A model generated the notes under the pieces. That model was not told where the DNA came from, did not search any database, and saw nothing but the letters and a program-made list of their open reading frames with translations. A stretch of 64,000 nucleotides of DNA from Armatimonadota bacterium (GTDB taxonomy: Bacteria > Armatimonadota > UBA5829 > DTJY01). How positions within the stretch are numbered: the stretch's first letter is position 1; every line of letters begins with the position of its first letter. A program made the position numbers and the translations under genes. The DNA lies in assembly GCA_029907255.1 (NCBI GenBank), contig JARYMF010000005.1:124001-188000 (forward strand), in the 5' to 3' direction. Below are positions 52,733 to 62,018 of this stretch, piece by piece.

Positions 52733-53935
52733 TTATTGGCGAAGTCTTCGGCACATCGGAAAGAACATGCAGATTCCAGCGGCAAGAACAAAGATACCTG
52801 AAGGCTCGGGCACAACATCGAAAGCGTCCCTCATGAAGAAATATATGTCGGTATTGTCTACTACTCCATTAGCTACGTAAGCATCTATCAGAAACGAATC
52901 AGCGCCCGTAGTATAGAGTGGTACGTTTGCTGCTGTATGACCTGTAGAGGTCCATGAAGCAAGCGGATAAACACCAGCACCTCGATTAGTAACAGTTAAG
53001 CCGCCAGTTTCGTGATCAGCAACAACTATAAGCAGAGTATCTGACCGCCCCTGCATCCAATTCAGCACTGCTTGAACAGAATTGTGAAATTCCACAACCT
53101 CGCATGTAGTTCGCTCTATCCAATTTCCATGAGCGGCATGGTCTATTAACCCTCCCTCAATCATCAGGAAAAAGCCATCAGAATCGGCATCCATGATATC
53201 CAAAGCTTTAATAGTCATCTGACTCAAATGGGGTTCCAAGTTATCAGGAAGACGGTCGTATTCATAAGTCATATCGCCGCCCGCAAAAAGACCAATGGCA
53301 CGGCTGGTCGTTGCTGGATTTAGAACAGACATTTGAGAATTGTTATAGACCACCTGATATCCCAGCGTCTGGGCAGTTGCAACTTGGGATGCGCTAAAAT
53401 AACTTGACCCGCCGCGTGCAGGATCACCGCCGCCGAAAATTATATCTGGACGTGATGAGCTTAAGTAGTCATTGCCAATGCTTATGTAATTGTTTCTCGA
53501 TGACTCGTGCGCCCCAAAGGCAGCTGGCGTCGCATGAGTAATAGGAACATTGGTAACAAGACCGGTGCGCTTGCCTTTTCCCTTTGCATATTCCAAAATT
53601 GTTTGATATGGCGAACCATCTGGCGCTTGCGAGACAACGTTATTATTAACCTTATGCCCTGTTGCCATGGCAGTAGCAGCTGCGGCAGAATCCGTAATTG
53701 GGTTATTCGCTGAATACGTGGTTACTCCGCATTTATAAAATCGCTCGAACGAAAGATTACCAGCGGCACCTGTAAGATAGTAACTTGCGGCATTCACATG
53801 CTGGTAGCCCATGCCATCTCCTATCATTAGGATGATGTTTCTAGCGGCAGATATTTCGCTACCGAATATGAAAATACTAAAGAAGACAATATGGAAATAA
53901 AGGATAAGCCGTAGTAAGTGGTTTTTAAGAAGCAT
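52733..53935 (-). CDS. secreted alkaline phosphatase with PEP-CTERM anchor
   Basis: 400 residues. A signal peptide (~8-30) is followed by alkaline phosphatase motifs: LMIGDGMG (metal Asp), TDSAAAATAMATG (phosphoryl-accepting Ser), FFLMIEGGLIDHAAHGN and VVADHETGG. The end is VPEPSGIFVLAAGICMFFPMCRRLRQ-like: a PEP motif, a hydrophobic helix and a basic tail, so it should be sorted by exosortase. It releases phosphate from organic esters outside the cell. AGGAG lies 7 nt before ATG. Confidence 0.92.
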   Translation of the reverse strand: MLLKNHLLRLILYFHIVFFSIFIFGSEISAARNIILMIGDGMGYQHVNAASYYLTGAAGNLSFERFYKCGVTTYSANNPITDSAAAATAMATGHKVNNNVVSQAPDGSPYQTILEYAKGKGKRTGLVTNVPITHATPAAFGAHESSRNNYISIGNDYLSSSRPDIIFGGGDPARGGSSYFSASQVATAQTLGYQVVYNNSQMSVLNPATTSRAIGLFAGGDMTYEYDRLPDNLEPHLSQMTIKALDIMDADSDGFFLMIEGGLIDHAAHGNWIERTTCEVVEFHNSVQAVLNWMQGRSDTLLIVVADHETGGLTVTNRGAGVYPLASWTSTGHTAANVPLYTTGADSFLIDAYVANGVVDNTDIYFFMRDAFDVVPEPSGIFVLAAGICMFFPMCRRLRQ

Positions 53936-54083
53936 TATATTCTCCTAGAAAAGCAAGTCAATTAAAGACCTGAGCGCTGGTTAAGTTTCCACCACAACAG
54001 GCACGTCAACCATTTTGTAGCTCAATCTCTGCCGTTTGTCAACAAATGCCAATTTAAACGCAAAACCACTAATACCAGAAGAG

Positions 54084-54596
54084 CTAATCAAGTAAGGCAA
54101 AGACATGGTCAACTACATCCTCGAGCTTCATTTTTACAGTGCGAGCTAACTCCTGAAGGTCGGCTCCACCAGGAATTGCGAAGAGCACTATTGGATCGAC
54201 AGCCTCAACAACCGTGCCATTCGTTTGCTCATAAACAACAAGCCCAAATGGAAGAAGGAGACCGCAGTCGAGGTCGAGATGCAGTGCTTGATTTGCCCAC
54301 GTTGGATGCCAAACGCCCAATATTGTGTAATGTGGGAAGTCTGCACCGCTAAGATTACTGATGAATTTTCGGACGTCAGCTTCGTAAGCTATCACCAAAC
54401 CCTCTTGCACAAGCTTTTCTTTCACTGCAGCTAATACCCGTTCATAAGGTCTTTCTATCCACACCTTGATGCCATAACTAACAGGGAGACGAATGGCAGA
54501 TGCATGACGTTCAACTCCCTCGCCCAATTTGGATGAAATGCTTGGTCCTTCTGCAACTTCAATGATTCTCTCGTCAGCCACTTTCGTCACCCCCAA
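54084..54596 (-). CDS. DUF302 domain protein
   Basis: 170 residues. An N-terminal ~40-residue extension precedes the DUF302 domain (~45-165): VLAAVKEKLVQEGLVIAYE, ILGVWHPTWANQAL, GLLLPFGLVVYE and VDPIVLFAI. The usual ILGACNP-type Cys is missing (ILGVWHP). The function is unknown; DUF302 proteins often accompany sulfur or redox genes. The start is TTG at 54596 with AGGAT 9 nt upstream; GTG at 54590 is possible. Confidence 0.8.
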   Translation of the reverse strand: MGVTKVADERIIEVAEGPSISSKLGEGVERHASAIRLPVSYGIKVWIERPYERVLAAVKEKLVQEGLVIAYEADVRKFISNLSGADFPHYTILGVWHPTWANQALHLDLDCGLLLPFGLVVYEQTNGTVVEAVDPIVLFAIPGGADLQELARTVKMKLEDVVDHVFALLD

Positions 54597-54725
54597 ATTT
54601 AAATATCCTTCAACTTTGAGCTACCCATACAAAAGAACACCAAAACAAAGCAGGGAGGTATTCGATTGTAACGTATGTAATAGATTCTTAAGAAAGTATA
54701 TTCCGACCATTATGGAGGCAAAGAT

Positions 54726-56033
54726 ATGAAAAATAGAATAACAAGAAGGGATTTTCTTAAAGGCACAGCAGTTTCAGGAGCAAGCTTTCTTTTCCTTCGC
54801 GAGAGTCGGCTGGCATTTGGCTACAGCGAGAATGAGAAGCTAAACATTGCTATAATTGGGAGCGGTGGCAAAGGTGGCGATAATCTCAATAACGTCTCAA
54901 GTGAAAATATAGTTGCACTTTGCGACATAGACGAAACACGCATTCCCGCAGATCGTTTTCCAAAAGCAAAGGTATATTATGATTTCCGCAGATTGCTTGA
55001 CGATATGGAAAAGCAGATTGATGCCGTTGTTGTGAGCACGCCAGACCACACCCATGCTCACGCTTCAATCATGGCAATGAGAATGGGTAAACATGTCTAC
55101 TGCGAGAAGCCGCTGACCCATTCGATTTACGAAGCTAGGCTTATGCGCGAAACCGCCCGCAAATATAAGGTTGCAACGCAAATGGGCAACCAGGGCACAG
55201 CAAGCACCGCACTCCGCGAGGGCGTCGAGATTCTGCAAGCCGGCGCTATTGGCCCTGTCCGCGAAGTGCATGTATGGTCGAACCGTCCAATTTGGCCACA
55301 GGGAATAAATCGCCCAAGCGAGACCCCGCCCGTTCCAAAAGAGATTCACTGGGATCTTTTCCTCGGACCCGCACCCAAACGACCATACCATCCGTGTTAC
55401 CATCCGTTCAAATGGAGAGGATGGATTGACTTTGGCACAGGAGCCTTAGGGGATATGGGTTGCCATACTTTAAACATGGTTTACATGGGTCTTAAGCTTG
55501 ACAACCCGATATCTGTAGAGGCCGAGGTCGTAAAAGAGATGACAAGCGAATCATACCCAAAGCAGTCCATAATCCGCTATACGTTCCCAGCAAGAGGCAA
55601 TATGCCCCCTTTGCGTTTGAAATGGTACGACGGTGGCCTAAAACCCTCGCCAAGTATTATTGGGCGTGAAGAGCTTCCCGGGAGCGGCGTTGCAATTATT
55701 GGTGACAACGGGATAATGTACGCGCCAGGCGATGGCGGCGGAGGTTGTGAACTACTTCCAGCTGAGAAGTTCGCAAACTTCCAAAAACCTGAGCCTACAT
55801 TGCCTCGTTCGCCAGGGCATCATGCGGAGTGGATTCGGGCGTGTAAAGGTGGAGAACCAGCAATGTCGAATTTCGATTACGCAGCTGGTCTTACTGAATT
55901 ATGCTTGCTTGGCAACTTAGCACTTCTCACGCGCGAGCCAATCTACTGGGATTCAGAGAATATGAGAGCGATTAACTGCCCGAAAGCAGATAGGTTTATC
56001 AATACGCCATATAGAAAAGGGTGGGAATTGTAA
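54726..56033 (+). CDS. Tat-exported Gfo/Idh/MocA-family oxidoreductase
   Basis: 435 residues. A twin-arginine signal TRRDFLKG (6-13) and hydrophobic stretch lead a Rossmann domain (IIGSGGKGGD ~44) and the family motifs DHTHA and CEKPLTHS. Lys of EKP is the catalytic residue in Gfo/Idh enzymes. The C-terminal half (NRPIWPQGINRP, GTGALGDMGCHTL) matches periplasmic members frequent in sugar-degrading bacteria. It is probably a cofactor-loaded sugar oxidoreductase or epimerase. GGAGG lies ~8 nt before ATG. Confidence 0.9.
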   Translation: MKNRITRRDFLKGTAVSGASFLFLRESRLAFGYSENEKLNIAIIGSGGKGGDNLNNVSSENIVALCDIDETRIPADRFPKAKVYYDFRRLLDDMEKQIDAVVVSTPDHTHAHASIMAMRMGKHVYCEKPLTHSIYEARLMRETARKYKVATQMGNQGTASTALREGVEILQAGAIGPVREVHVWSNRPIWPQGINRPSETPPVPKEIHWDLFLGPAPKRPYHPCYHPFKWRGWIDFGTGALGDMGCHTLNMVYMGLKLDNPISVEAEVVKEMTSESYPKQSIIRYTFPARGNMPPLRLKWYDGGLKPSPSIIGREELPGSGVAIIGDNGIMYAPGDGGGGCELLPAEKFANFQKPEPTLPRSPGHHAEWIRACKGGEPAMSNFDYAAGLTELCLLGNLALLTREPIYWDSENMRAINCPKADRFINTPYRKGWEL

Positions 56034-56084
56034 AGTTCTTTTAACTTTGCAACACTCTGTCTAAATGGCATATAAACATTTCAG

Positions 56085-56116
56085 GGTGGCAGGCTTTTGC
56101 AACATAACCTGCCATC
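56085..56116 (+). terminator. terminator after the Gfo/Idh gene
   Basis: GGTGGCAGG (56085-56093) pairs with CCTGCCATC (56108-56116) with one G-U, followed by TTTAACTTTTGTG. It lies 52 bp after the stop codon. Confidence 0.6.
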
Positions 56117-56165
56117 TTTAACTTTTGTGTATTTTTCCAAACAACCGATGGTTAAGATTTAAATC

Positions 56166-56194
56166 TTGACTTTCCATCTATGCTTCTATATACT
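56166..56194 (+). promoter_or_regulatory. sigma70-type promoter of the DnaA_N-like gene
   Basis: TTGACT (56166-56171), exactly 17 bp, TATACT (56189-56194). The start codon is 73 bp downstream. Confidence 0.65.
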
Positions 56195-56266
56195 TTGGCA
56201 GGTACGGGCATACTAATTACGACTACATATTCGTCTCTTCACTAACGCAATCAAGGAGGTTTGGCA

Positions 56267-56893
56267 ATGCAAACCCAAATCGATATACGAACTGTATGGA
56301 ACAAGGTAGTTGACCACGTCAAGCTTAAAGTAATGCACCGGACGCTATGGGAAGCCCTTGAGAATTCCGTTCCAGTAATAATAGATGAAGGCCAGTTCGT
56401 CGTTGGATTTGCTCCCGGCACGTTCCATCTAAGCGGCAACATGACAACGTCTGAACACAAGATGGCAATTGAGAATGCCATTCGGCAATTCACCGGCCAA
56501 TCGCTCACACTAAGAATCATCGAGGGCACTACTCTTCAAGACTGGGCCCATGCAAAGGCAAAAGATCAGCAAATCGCTGCGATTCGTGATGCCGCATATC
56601 AAAAGCAGAAAGAAGAGAAAGCTGCCGCAAAGTCGTGGGAAGGTTTATTAGAATATGTGAGCCGCCGATATGCCAACACGCCATTGCGCACGCTTCCACA
56701 AGCAAAAGCAAAATACATCGAAGAAGCAGTTCGCGCAATTTCCGAGACAATGGACGAACTAATGCCGAATGATGATTCCGCTGATGAGCTTGCTGAGCGA
56801 TCTTTGGCGAGAGTACTTGAAAAGGTCGCCACTTTGACCGAGGTTCCTTCGGCGATTATTGCAATGGAACTTCGGCGCTTCCGGGGGAAATAG
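56267..56893 (+). CDS. hypothetical protein with DnaA_N-like N-terminal domain
   Basis: 208 residues from ATG at 56267, with AAGGAGG 7 nt upstream. Residues ~8-88 (VWNKVVDHVKLKVMHRTLWEAL, VPVIIDEGQFVVGFAP, IENAIRQFTGQSLTLRII) follow the pattern of the DnaA N-terminal domain or gamma/tau C-terminal KH-like folds, including a Trp near the start and a beta strand ending. The remainder (~90-208) is helical and charged. It has no AAA+ domain, so it is not DnaA. A role in protein-protein contact at DNA is possible but unproven. Confidence 0.6.
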   Translation: MQTQIDIRTVWNKVVDHVKLKVMHRTLWEALENSVPVIIDEGQFVVGFAPGTFHLSGNMTTSEHKMAIENAIRQFTGQSLTLRIIEGTTLQDWAHAKAKDQQIAAIRDAAYQKQKEEKAAAKSWEGLLEYVSRRYANTPLRTLPQAKAKYIEEAVRAISETMDELMPNDDSADELAERSLARVLEKVATLTEVPSAIIAMELRRFRGK

Positions 56894-56896
56894 TAG

Positions 56897-57604
56897 TTGC
56901 ATAATTGCCAAAAAGAAAAAGGATTTACTCTAATAGAGGTCTTAGTTGTAGTAGTAATAATTGCCATATTGGCGGCAATTTTGCTTCCGGTCTTTACAAC
57001 TGCCAAGATAAAGGCGCAAAGGGCCGCCTGCCAATCAAATCTAGTACAAATCGGCCAAGCATTCAGTTTGTATCTTCAAGATTATGACGGATGCTACCCC
57101 AACACCAACGATCCTTTTCTATGGATGGGCAGGAGATGGCGCTGGCCTTTGATGCCATATCTCGCATCGGATGCGGAAGAAGATCCCAACGATAAATGGA
57201 AATCAAAACGAAACAACGCTCTAATTCTTCTTTGCCCCAGTGATACTAAGGCACCAACAGCCTATGATAAAACATCCTATGCATATTCGATGGCATTTTA
57301 TCATACTGTCGAACAAATAAACAGTTTGACAAGGATTGAGCAAACTTGGACAGAAAAGATTCCGTGCGTAACTTGGAGGCAACATGCAGTGAAATATCCG
57401 TCAAAAAAAGTCCTCGTTGCTGAATGGCTCAGCAATCATGAAACGCCTCATGTAGGCTGGAACAGTTGGAAAGGTGGCAGGAATTATCTATTTGCGGACT
57501 ATCACTGCAAATACCTAAAAGCTACCCAGATAAACAAAGCCAACGATGGCTGGCCAGACATCAATCTGACCCGCGATGGAATAATGGGAAAGGACATAGA
57601 TTAG
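56897..57604 (+). CDS. prepilin-like protein (DUF1559-related)
   Basis: 235 residues. The prepilin leader GFTLIEVLVVVVIIAILAA begins near residue 9, with Glu+5 after the cleavage Gly. CQSNLVQIGQAFSLYLQDYDG is the typical post-helix segment. The C-terminal motif is a variant, NYLFADYH preceded by GWNSWKGG instead of H-X9-DG. The start is TTG, 3 bp after the previous stop, so it is coupled with the DnaA_N-like gene. It precedes the Zn dehydrogenase by 9 bp. Confidence 0.85.
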   Translation: MHNCQKEKGFTLIEVLVVVVIIAILAAILLPVFTTAKIKAQRAACQSNLVQIGQAFSLYLQDYDGCYPNTNDPFLWMGRRWRWPLMPYLASDAEEDPNDKWKSKRNNALILLCPSDTKAPTAYDKTSYAYSMAFYHTVEQINSLTRIEQTWTEKIPCVTWRQHAVKYPSKKVLVAEWLSNHETPHVGWNSWKGGRNYLFADYHCKYLKATQINKANDGWPDINLTRDGIMGKDID

Positions 57605-57613
57605 GAGTTTAAA

Positions 57614-58645
57614 ATGCGAACTGCAATGCTTTACGGAGCAGGTGACCTACGCTTGGTAGAAATTGAGAAACCCGTACCCGGCGAAGGAGAAGTCCTAGTA
57701 CAAGTCAAAGCGGTCGGCATTTGTGCATCGGACATCCATTATTTTCGAGATGGCAGAATTGGCGATGTAGTGGTAAGCGAACCCATAATTCTAGGCCATG
57801 AGTTCGCTGGGGTAATCGCCGAAGTTGGCCAAGGAGTCTCGAATGTTAAACCAGGTGATAAGGTTGCTGTCGAACCTGCAATTGCCTGCCGAAAGTGCGA
57901 CTTATGCCTCAACGGCGATTATAACATCTGTCGAAACATACTTTTCTGCGGCACTCCACCAACTCAAGGGGCACTTCGTGAATTTCTAACCTGGCCGGCA
58001 CACCTAGTGTACAAAGTGCCCGACTCTATGGATTATGCTGAAGCCGCCATGCTCGAGCCAATCGCAATTGGAGTCTATGCGGTTGACCTCGCAGAACCAA
58101 TACAGGGAAAAACGGTTGGCATTTTAGGTGCTGGCGGCATTGGAATCTCAATTATGCAAGCTGCACGAGCAGCTGGTTGCAGTGATATTTACGTCACAGA
58201 CTTAATCTCCGAAAGACTAGAAATTGCAAAAAAGTTAGGAGCCACACGAACTTTCAAGGCAGACGAACCTGATCTAGTTAAACAGATTATTTCAGCAACC
58301 GGCGGACGGGGGCTTGATATAGTATTCGAGGCAGCAGGCGAAAATGAAGCCGTCCAACAGGCAACCGAGATAGTTCGCCCTGGCGGGCTCGTGCTTGTGG
58401 GCGGCATACCACGTGAAGACAATATGACTCTCACGGCCTCCGTTGTTCGTCGAAAGGGCTTAACAATAAAGCTTATCCGCAGAAGCAATAACACGCTCGA
58501 ACGCTCAATAAATCTTGTCCGCGATGGGAAGATAAACGCAATCTCAATGGTAACGCATCGTTTCCCACTGGAACGAGTTGTTGAAGCCATAGAGTTAGCT
58601 CGTGACCGTAGGGACGGAGTCCTAAGGGCTGTCATCGAGCTGTAA
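57614..58645 (+). CDS. zinc-dependent sorbitol/threonine-dehydrogenase-like oxidoreductase
   Basis: 343 residues, MDR family. Catalytic zinc ligands Cys37, His62, Glu63 (GHEFAG) and structural zinc Cys92, 95, 98 and 106 are present. The Rossmann motif GAGGIG with acidic YVTD after strand 2 favours NAD. It probably oxidises a polyol such as sorbitol or iditol to a ketose. AGGAG precedes ATG. It continues the operon begun at 56267, though the link to a prepilin is odd. Confidence 0.85.
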   Translation: MRTAMLYGAGDLRLVEIEKPVPGEGEVLVQVKAVGICASDIHYFRDGRIGDVVVSEPIILGHEFAGVIAEVGQGVSNVKPGDKVAVEPAIACRKCDLCLNGDYNICRNILFCGTPPTQGALREFLTWPAHLVYKVPDSMDYAEAAMLEPIAIGVYAVDLAEPIQGKTVGILGAGGIGISIMQAARAAGCSDIYVTDLISERLEIAKKLGATRTFKADEPDLVKQIISATGGRGLDIVFEAAGENEAVQQATEIVRPGGLVLVGGIPREDNMTLTASVVRRKGLTIKLIRRSNNTLERSINLVRDGKINAISMVTHRFPLERVVEAIELARDRRDGVLRAVIEL

Positions 58646-58769
58646 CAATTAGCTAGTATAAATAACCTCTTCCATTCCACGTTTGGCGCCCAGCCATATG
58701 TGGGCATAGATTCATTAAAGAAATTTCGCCTACAAGTGTTGCATTAGAACCCTGGGAGGCTCACCCACC

Positions 58770-60563
58770 ATGAAACAGTATTCTCCCGCCATACGCTGGA
58801 TGGATTGGACCAAAGAGGCATTTATAAAAGCTGAGAAGGAAAATAAGCTAATAATTCTCAATATTAGCGCCACCTGGTGTCATTGGTGCCATGTTATGGA
58901 CCGAACAACCTATGCCGACCCCATTGTCGTTCGTATAATCAATGACCGCTTTGTTCCAATCCGGATTGATGGCGACAAGAGGCCAGATATCCAAGACCGA
59001 TACCTGCTTGGCGGCTGGCCAACAACTGCAATTCTTACCCCTGACGGAAGGATTCTCAACGGTTCCACATATCTTCCGCCTGACGCTATGATTCGAATGT
59101 TATGTGAAACAAACATAGCTTATTACGAACACACTGCAACAACCACAATGCGTATTGTTGAGCAGGAAGAGGAGATCATCGAACACGCAAGAGAACTGCC
59201 AGAAGCTCCCATTCCCGAACTAGACGAAACCGTCTTAGACAAACTCTCATCGGCACTTAAACGAGAGTTCGACCCTTGGCATGGCGGTTTTGGGAGTGAA
59301 CCAAAGTTTCCCTATCCAGACGCCATTCATTTTGCTTTCCTCCAATATAAAAAAACTGGAGACGAGGACATGCTAAAAATAGCTTTAAAGACTCTTGATG
59401 GAATGATGGGGATATATGACCCTGTGTGGGGTGGGTTTTTCAGATACTCGGAAGACGGCAGTTGGACGCAACCCCATTATGAGAAAATGCTCTACGTCCA
59501 AGCTGGCGCTCTGGATAATTACCTAGAAGCATACCAGGTGACTAAAGATAACAAATATGGCGAAGTTGCAGCAGGCATCAAGAACTATCTTAAAAGATTC
59601 CTCTCTGACCAACAAAACGGTGGTTTCTATGGCAGCCAAGATGCGGATGTCGGCAGTAGAGACTTATCAAAAGACCTCATACCCGGAGAAAATTACTATT
59701 CAAAGGACGAAAAAGAGCGGTTAGAAATTGGCGTACCCGATGTAGATACAACAATTTTTACCGACTGGAATGGAATGATGATTTCTGCTTACTGCCGACT
59801 CTTCCAAGCAATGGGTGACAAAGAAGCCCGCGACTTTGCGGTAAAGACGGCTGACCGAATACTTGATGAGAATATGATAGACGGGAAGATGTGCCATTAT
59901 AACGACGGTGAACCAAAGCTTCCTGGAATACTTAGCGACCAAGTGTACTTTGCACAAGGCCTTGTTGATTTGTTCCAATCTACAGGCCAGCGGAAATACT
60001 TAAATCAGGCTGAAGCATTGGTCAAATTCATGATATCTGAACTTCGAGACCAAGAAGACGGAGGTTTCTATTTCCAGTTATACGACCCAAGTGCTTTCGG
60101 CAGGCTCAAAGAAAGGCACAAGCCTTTTGATGAAAATGTAATGGCGGCGAAATTGTTGGTTGAGCTTTCATATCTTACTGGTTTCGAAACATACCGCGAT
60201 CTTGCGGAGCAAACATTTCATGCGATTGCACATCCCCAAATGGTGGAAAGCGTCCTTGGCGCAGGTTTTGGCGTTGCCCTCGACCTATATCTAAACTTTC
60301 CAGTTCATATCGTTCTAGTTGGCAATCGAACAAAAGAGGAAACTCAGGCGATGCTCGAAACAAGCTTGCACGCATACGATCCTCGAAAGCTCGTTCAACT
60401 CCTTGACCCGAATGAGGACCTACTTACCATCGGTCCTATCACCTACAAAGCAGAAGAAAAGCCGATTGTATACGTATGCTATCAAAACGAATGTTCCACG
60501 CCATTGACTAGCAATGAAGAGCTCGCAAGTATGCTAGAAAATGTTTTAGGTGCTCAAACTTAG
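58770..60563 (+). CDS. YyaL/DUF255 family protein: thioredoxin domain plus six-hairpin domain
   Basis: 597 residues. A thioredoxin-like domain with the family motif CHWCHVM (Cys37/40) and GGWPTTAILTPDG is joined to an alpha/alpha toroid (~160-500: KFPYPDAIHFAFLQY, QPHYEKMLYVQAG, DWNGMMISAYCRLFQ). Relatives (YyaL, SPATA20) are often ~680 residues, so it is somewhat short. No signal peptide. The function is unknown; a redox-regulated sugar-modifying role has been suggested for the fold combination. GGGAGG stands ~12 nt before ATG. Confidence 0.88.
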   Translation: MKQYSPAIRWMDWTKEAFIKAEKENKLIILNISATWCHWCHVMDRTTYADPIVVRIINDRFVPIRIDGDKRPDIQDRYLLGGWPTTAILTPDGRILNGSTYLPPDAMIRMLCETNIAYYEHTATTTMRIVEQEEEIIEHARELPEAPIPELDETVLDKLSSALKREFDPWHGGFGSEPKFPYPDAIHFAFLQYKKTGDEDMLKIALKTLDGMMGIYDPVWGGFFRYSEDGSWTQPHYEKMLYVQAGALDNYLEAYQVTKDNKYGEVAAGIKNYLKRFLSDQQNGGFYGSQDADVGSRDLSKDLIPGENYYSKDEKERLEIGVPDVDTTIFTDWNGMMISAYCRLFQAMGDKEARDFAVKTADRILDENMIDGKMCHYNDGEPKLPGILSDQVYFAQGLVDLFQSTGQRKYLNQAEALVKFMISELRDQEDGGFYFQLYDPSAFGRLKERHKPFDENVMAAKLLVELSYLTGFETYRDLAEQTFHAIAHPQMVESVLGAGFGVALDLYLNFPVHIVLVGNRTKEETQAMLETSLHAYDPRKLVQLLDPNEDLLTIGPITYKAEEKPIVYVCYQNECSTPLTSNEELASMLENVLGAQT

Positions 60564-60591
60564 TTCAAATATTTAGAAACGGCGTTGAAAA

Positions 60592-61275
60592 ATGAAACGA
60601 ACAGTTGCTGTCCTAGTAGATGCACCAATCCCTGGCAAAGTTCAAACTAAGCTTTGCCCGCCGCTCGATGCTGAGTCTGCTGCGCGAATACACGAAAGCT
60701 TCATATGCGACACGTTGGAAAGAATTTCGAGCATCCCTGACGCAGAAATAGTTATTTATTACAACCAGCCTGGCGCACTCTCAATCCTATCAAAGGTAGC
60801 CTTAGATTCCAAACAATATTTGCGGCAAAAGGGCAAAAGTACCGAACAAAAAATTCACTACTGCTTTGAAAGACTGTGCGAACCACACAGAGGAGTAATT
60901 TTCACATGGACCAACAGCCCAACACTTCCTGTGCGGTCGTTTGAGCTAGCATTCGACGCCTTGGCATCAGGCGAGATAGATATAGTACTAGGCCCGGCAG
61001 ATGACGGAGGATGTTATCTTATCGGCTCTATATGCTCGAACCACAATCATGTATGCGGCATAGAATCATCCGCACTGCATAATGTACAAAATGCCATCGA
61101 AAATGCAGCCCGCTTGGGGCTTCGCTGGTACCTTCTACCTAATTGGTATGTGGTCCGACAGCCAGAAAGTCTGTACCGCCTAAAAAACGAACTGCTTGAA
61201 ATGCCAAATAAATGCTATGTACCAAATCGCACTAAGAGCTGTATCTTAGAGCTTGTTGACAGGCATATTATATAA
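60592..61275 (+). CDS. DUF2064 / TIGR04282-type glycosyltransferase-like protein
   Basis: 227 residues. Nucleotidyltransferase-like A fold with GKVQTKLCPPL (usually GxVKTRLxPxL), TWTNSPTLP (usually GxDxPxLP) and LGPADDGGCYLIG. Members are annotated as arsenosugar-type or rSAM-associated glycosyltransferases. Here the Asp of the D-x-P motif is Asn, so activity may be altered. It lies 28 bp after the YyaL gene. Confidence 0.75.
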   Translation: MKRTVAVLVDAPIPGKVQTKLCPPLDAESAARIHESFICDTLERISSIPDAEIVIYYNQPGALSILSKVALDSKQYLRQKGKSTEQKIHYCFERLCEPHRGVIFTWTNSPTLPVRSFELAFDALASGEIDIVLGPADDGGCYLIGSICSNHNHVCGIESSALHNVQNAIENAARLGLRWYLLPNWYVVRQPESLYRLKNELLEMPNKCYVPNRTKSCILELVDRHII

Positions 61276-61353
61276 ACCCCGCAGTAAATTCACCAATTGT
61301 TGTTTTGGAACAAAGCTTTGTAGGAGAAAAATTTAAAATGGAGGCTGAAAAAA

Positions 61354-61623
61354 ATGGCACAGTTTTTAATTAAAATCCCATATACGCCGGATATGTTCTT
61401 GCATACTTTGGACGAAATGAAAGAAAAAACTCCCGAATTGTTGGGAAGAACTTACTGGGGCAATATGGATGGAGAATACGCCGGTTGGCTTATGGTGGAT
61501 GCAGATAATGAGGAAGAAGCGAGGGATATGCTTCCCATTGCGCTACGTAACGAGGCTCAAATTGCCGAGGTAAGAAAATATAACATTTACGACATCGAAC
61601 GTCTGCATGCGATGGTAGCTTAA
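61354..61623 (+). CDS. small ferredoxin-like-fold protein, paralogue 1
   Basis: 89 residues. It is clearly homologous to the next gene: PYTPDMFLHTLDEM, LLGRTYWGNMDGEYAGWLMVDADNEEEARDML and LRNEAQIAEV align without gaps. The pattern (beta-alpha-beta with central GWxxVEA) resembles dimeric alpha+beta-barrel proteins of muconolactone-isomerase or DUF3303 type. The function is unknown. GGAGG lies ~8 nt before ATG. Confidence 0.8.
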   Translation: MAQFLIKIPYTPDMFLHTLDEMKEKTPELLGRTYWGNMDGEYAGWLMVDADNEEEARDMLPIALRNEAQIAEVRKYNIYDIERLHAMVA

Positions 61624-61714
61624 AGGCAGTTTGGTTTCTAATCAAAACAAAGTAAAGTTCCAATAAGTGAGAGCCGAAGTCCAAGCAACAGTTTTTTCCA
61701 AGAGGTGGAAAACG

Positions 61715-62014
61715 ATGCCGCAATTCATGATTGAGTTCATGCATACACCAGACCAGTGCATTAAGGCACTAGACAAACTGGAACCAAGAGCAACTGATTT
61801 GCTTGATGAGGTATACTGGAGCTGCTTCTCAGGAAACCATGTAGGATGGGTTATTGTAGAAGCTAGCAGTGAGGAAGCAGCAAGGGAGATGATTCCAGAA
61901 CCTTTGCGCAACCAAGCTATTATTACAGAAGTCCACACTTTCTTACCAGAAGAAGCCCAAGCCATTGACCCCGAAGCGGCTCGAGCCGTAGTACAAGAGC
62001 CGGATCTCTCCTAG
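61715..62014 (+). CDS. small ferredoxin-like-fold protein, paralogue 2
   Basis: 99 residues from ATG at 61715, chosen for AAGAGGTGG upstream and alignment with paralogue 1; an in-frame GTG at 61667 would add 16 unlikely residues. MHTPDQCIKALDKL, LLDEVYWSCFSGNHVGWVIVEASSEEAAREMI match the paralogue, and a Glu/Ala-rich tail (~75-99) is extra. It is convergent with the SDR gene, with 4 bp between the stops. Confidence 0.8.
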   Translation: MPQFMIEFMHTPDQCIKALDKLEPRATDLLDEVYWSCFSGNHVGWVIVEASSEEAAREMIPEPLRNQAIITEVHTFLPEEAQAIDPEAARAVVQEPDLS

Positions 62015-62018
62015 AAAA

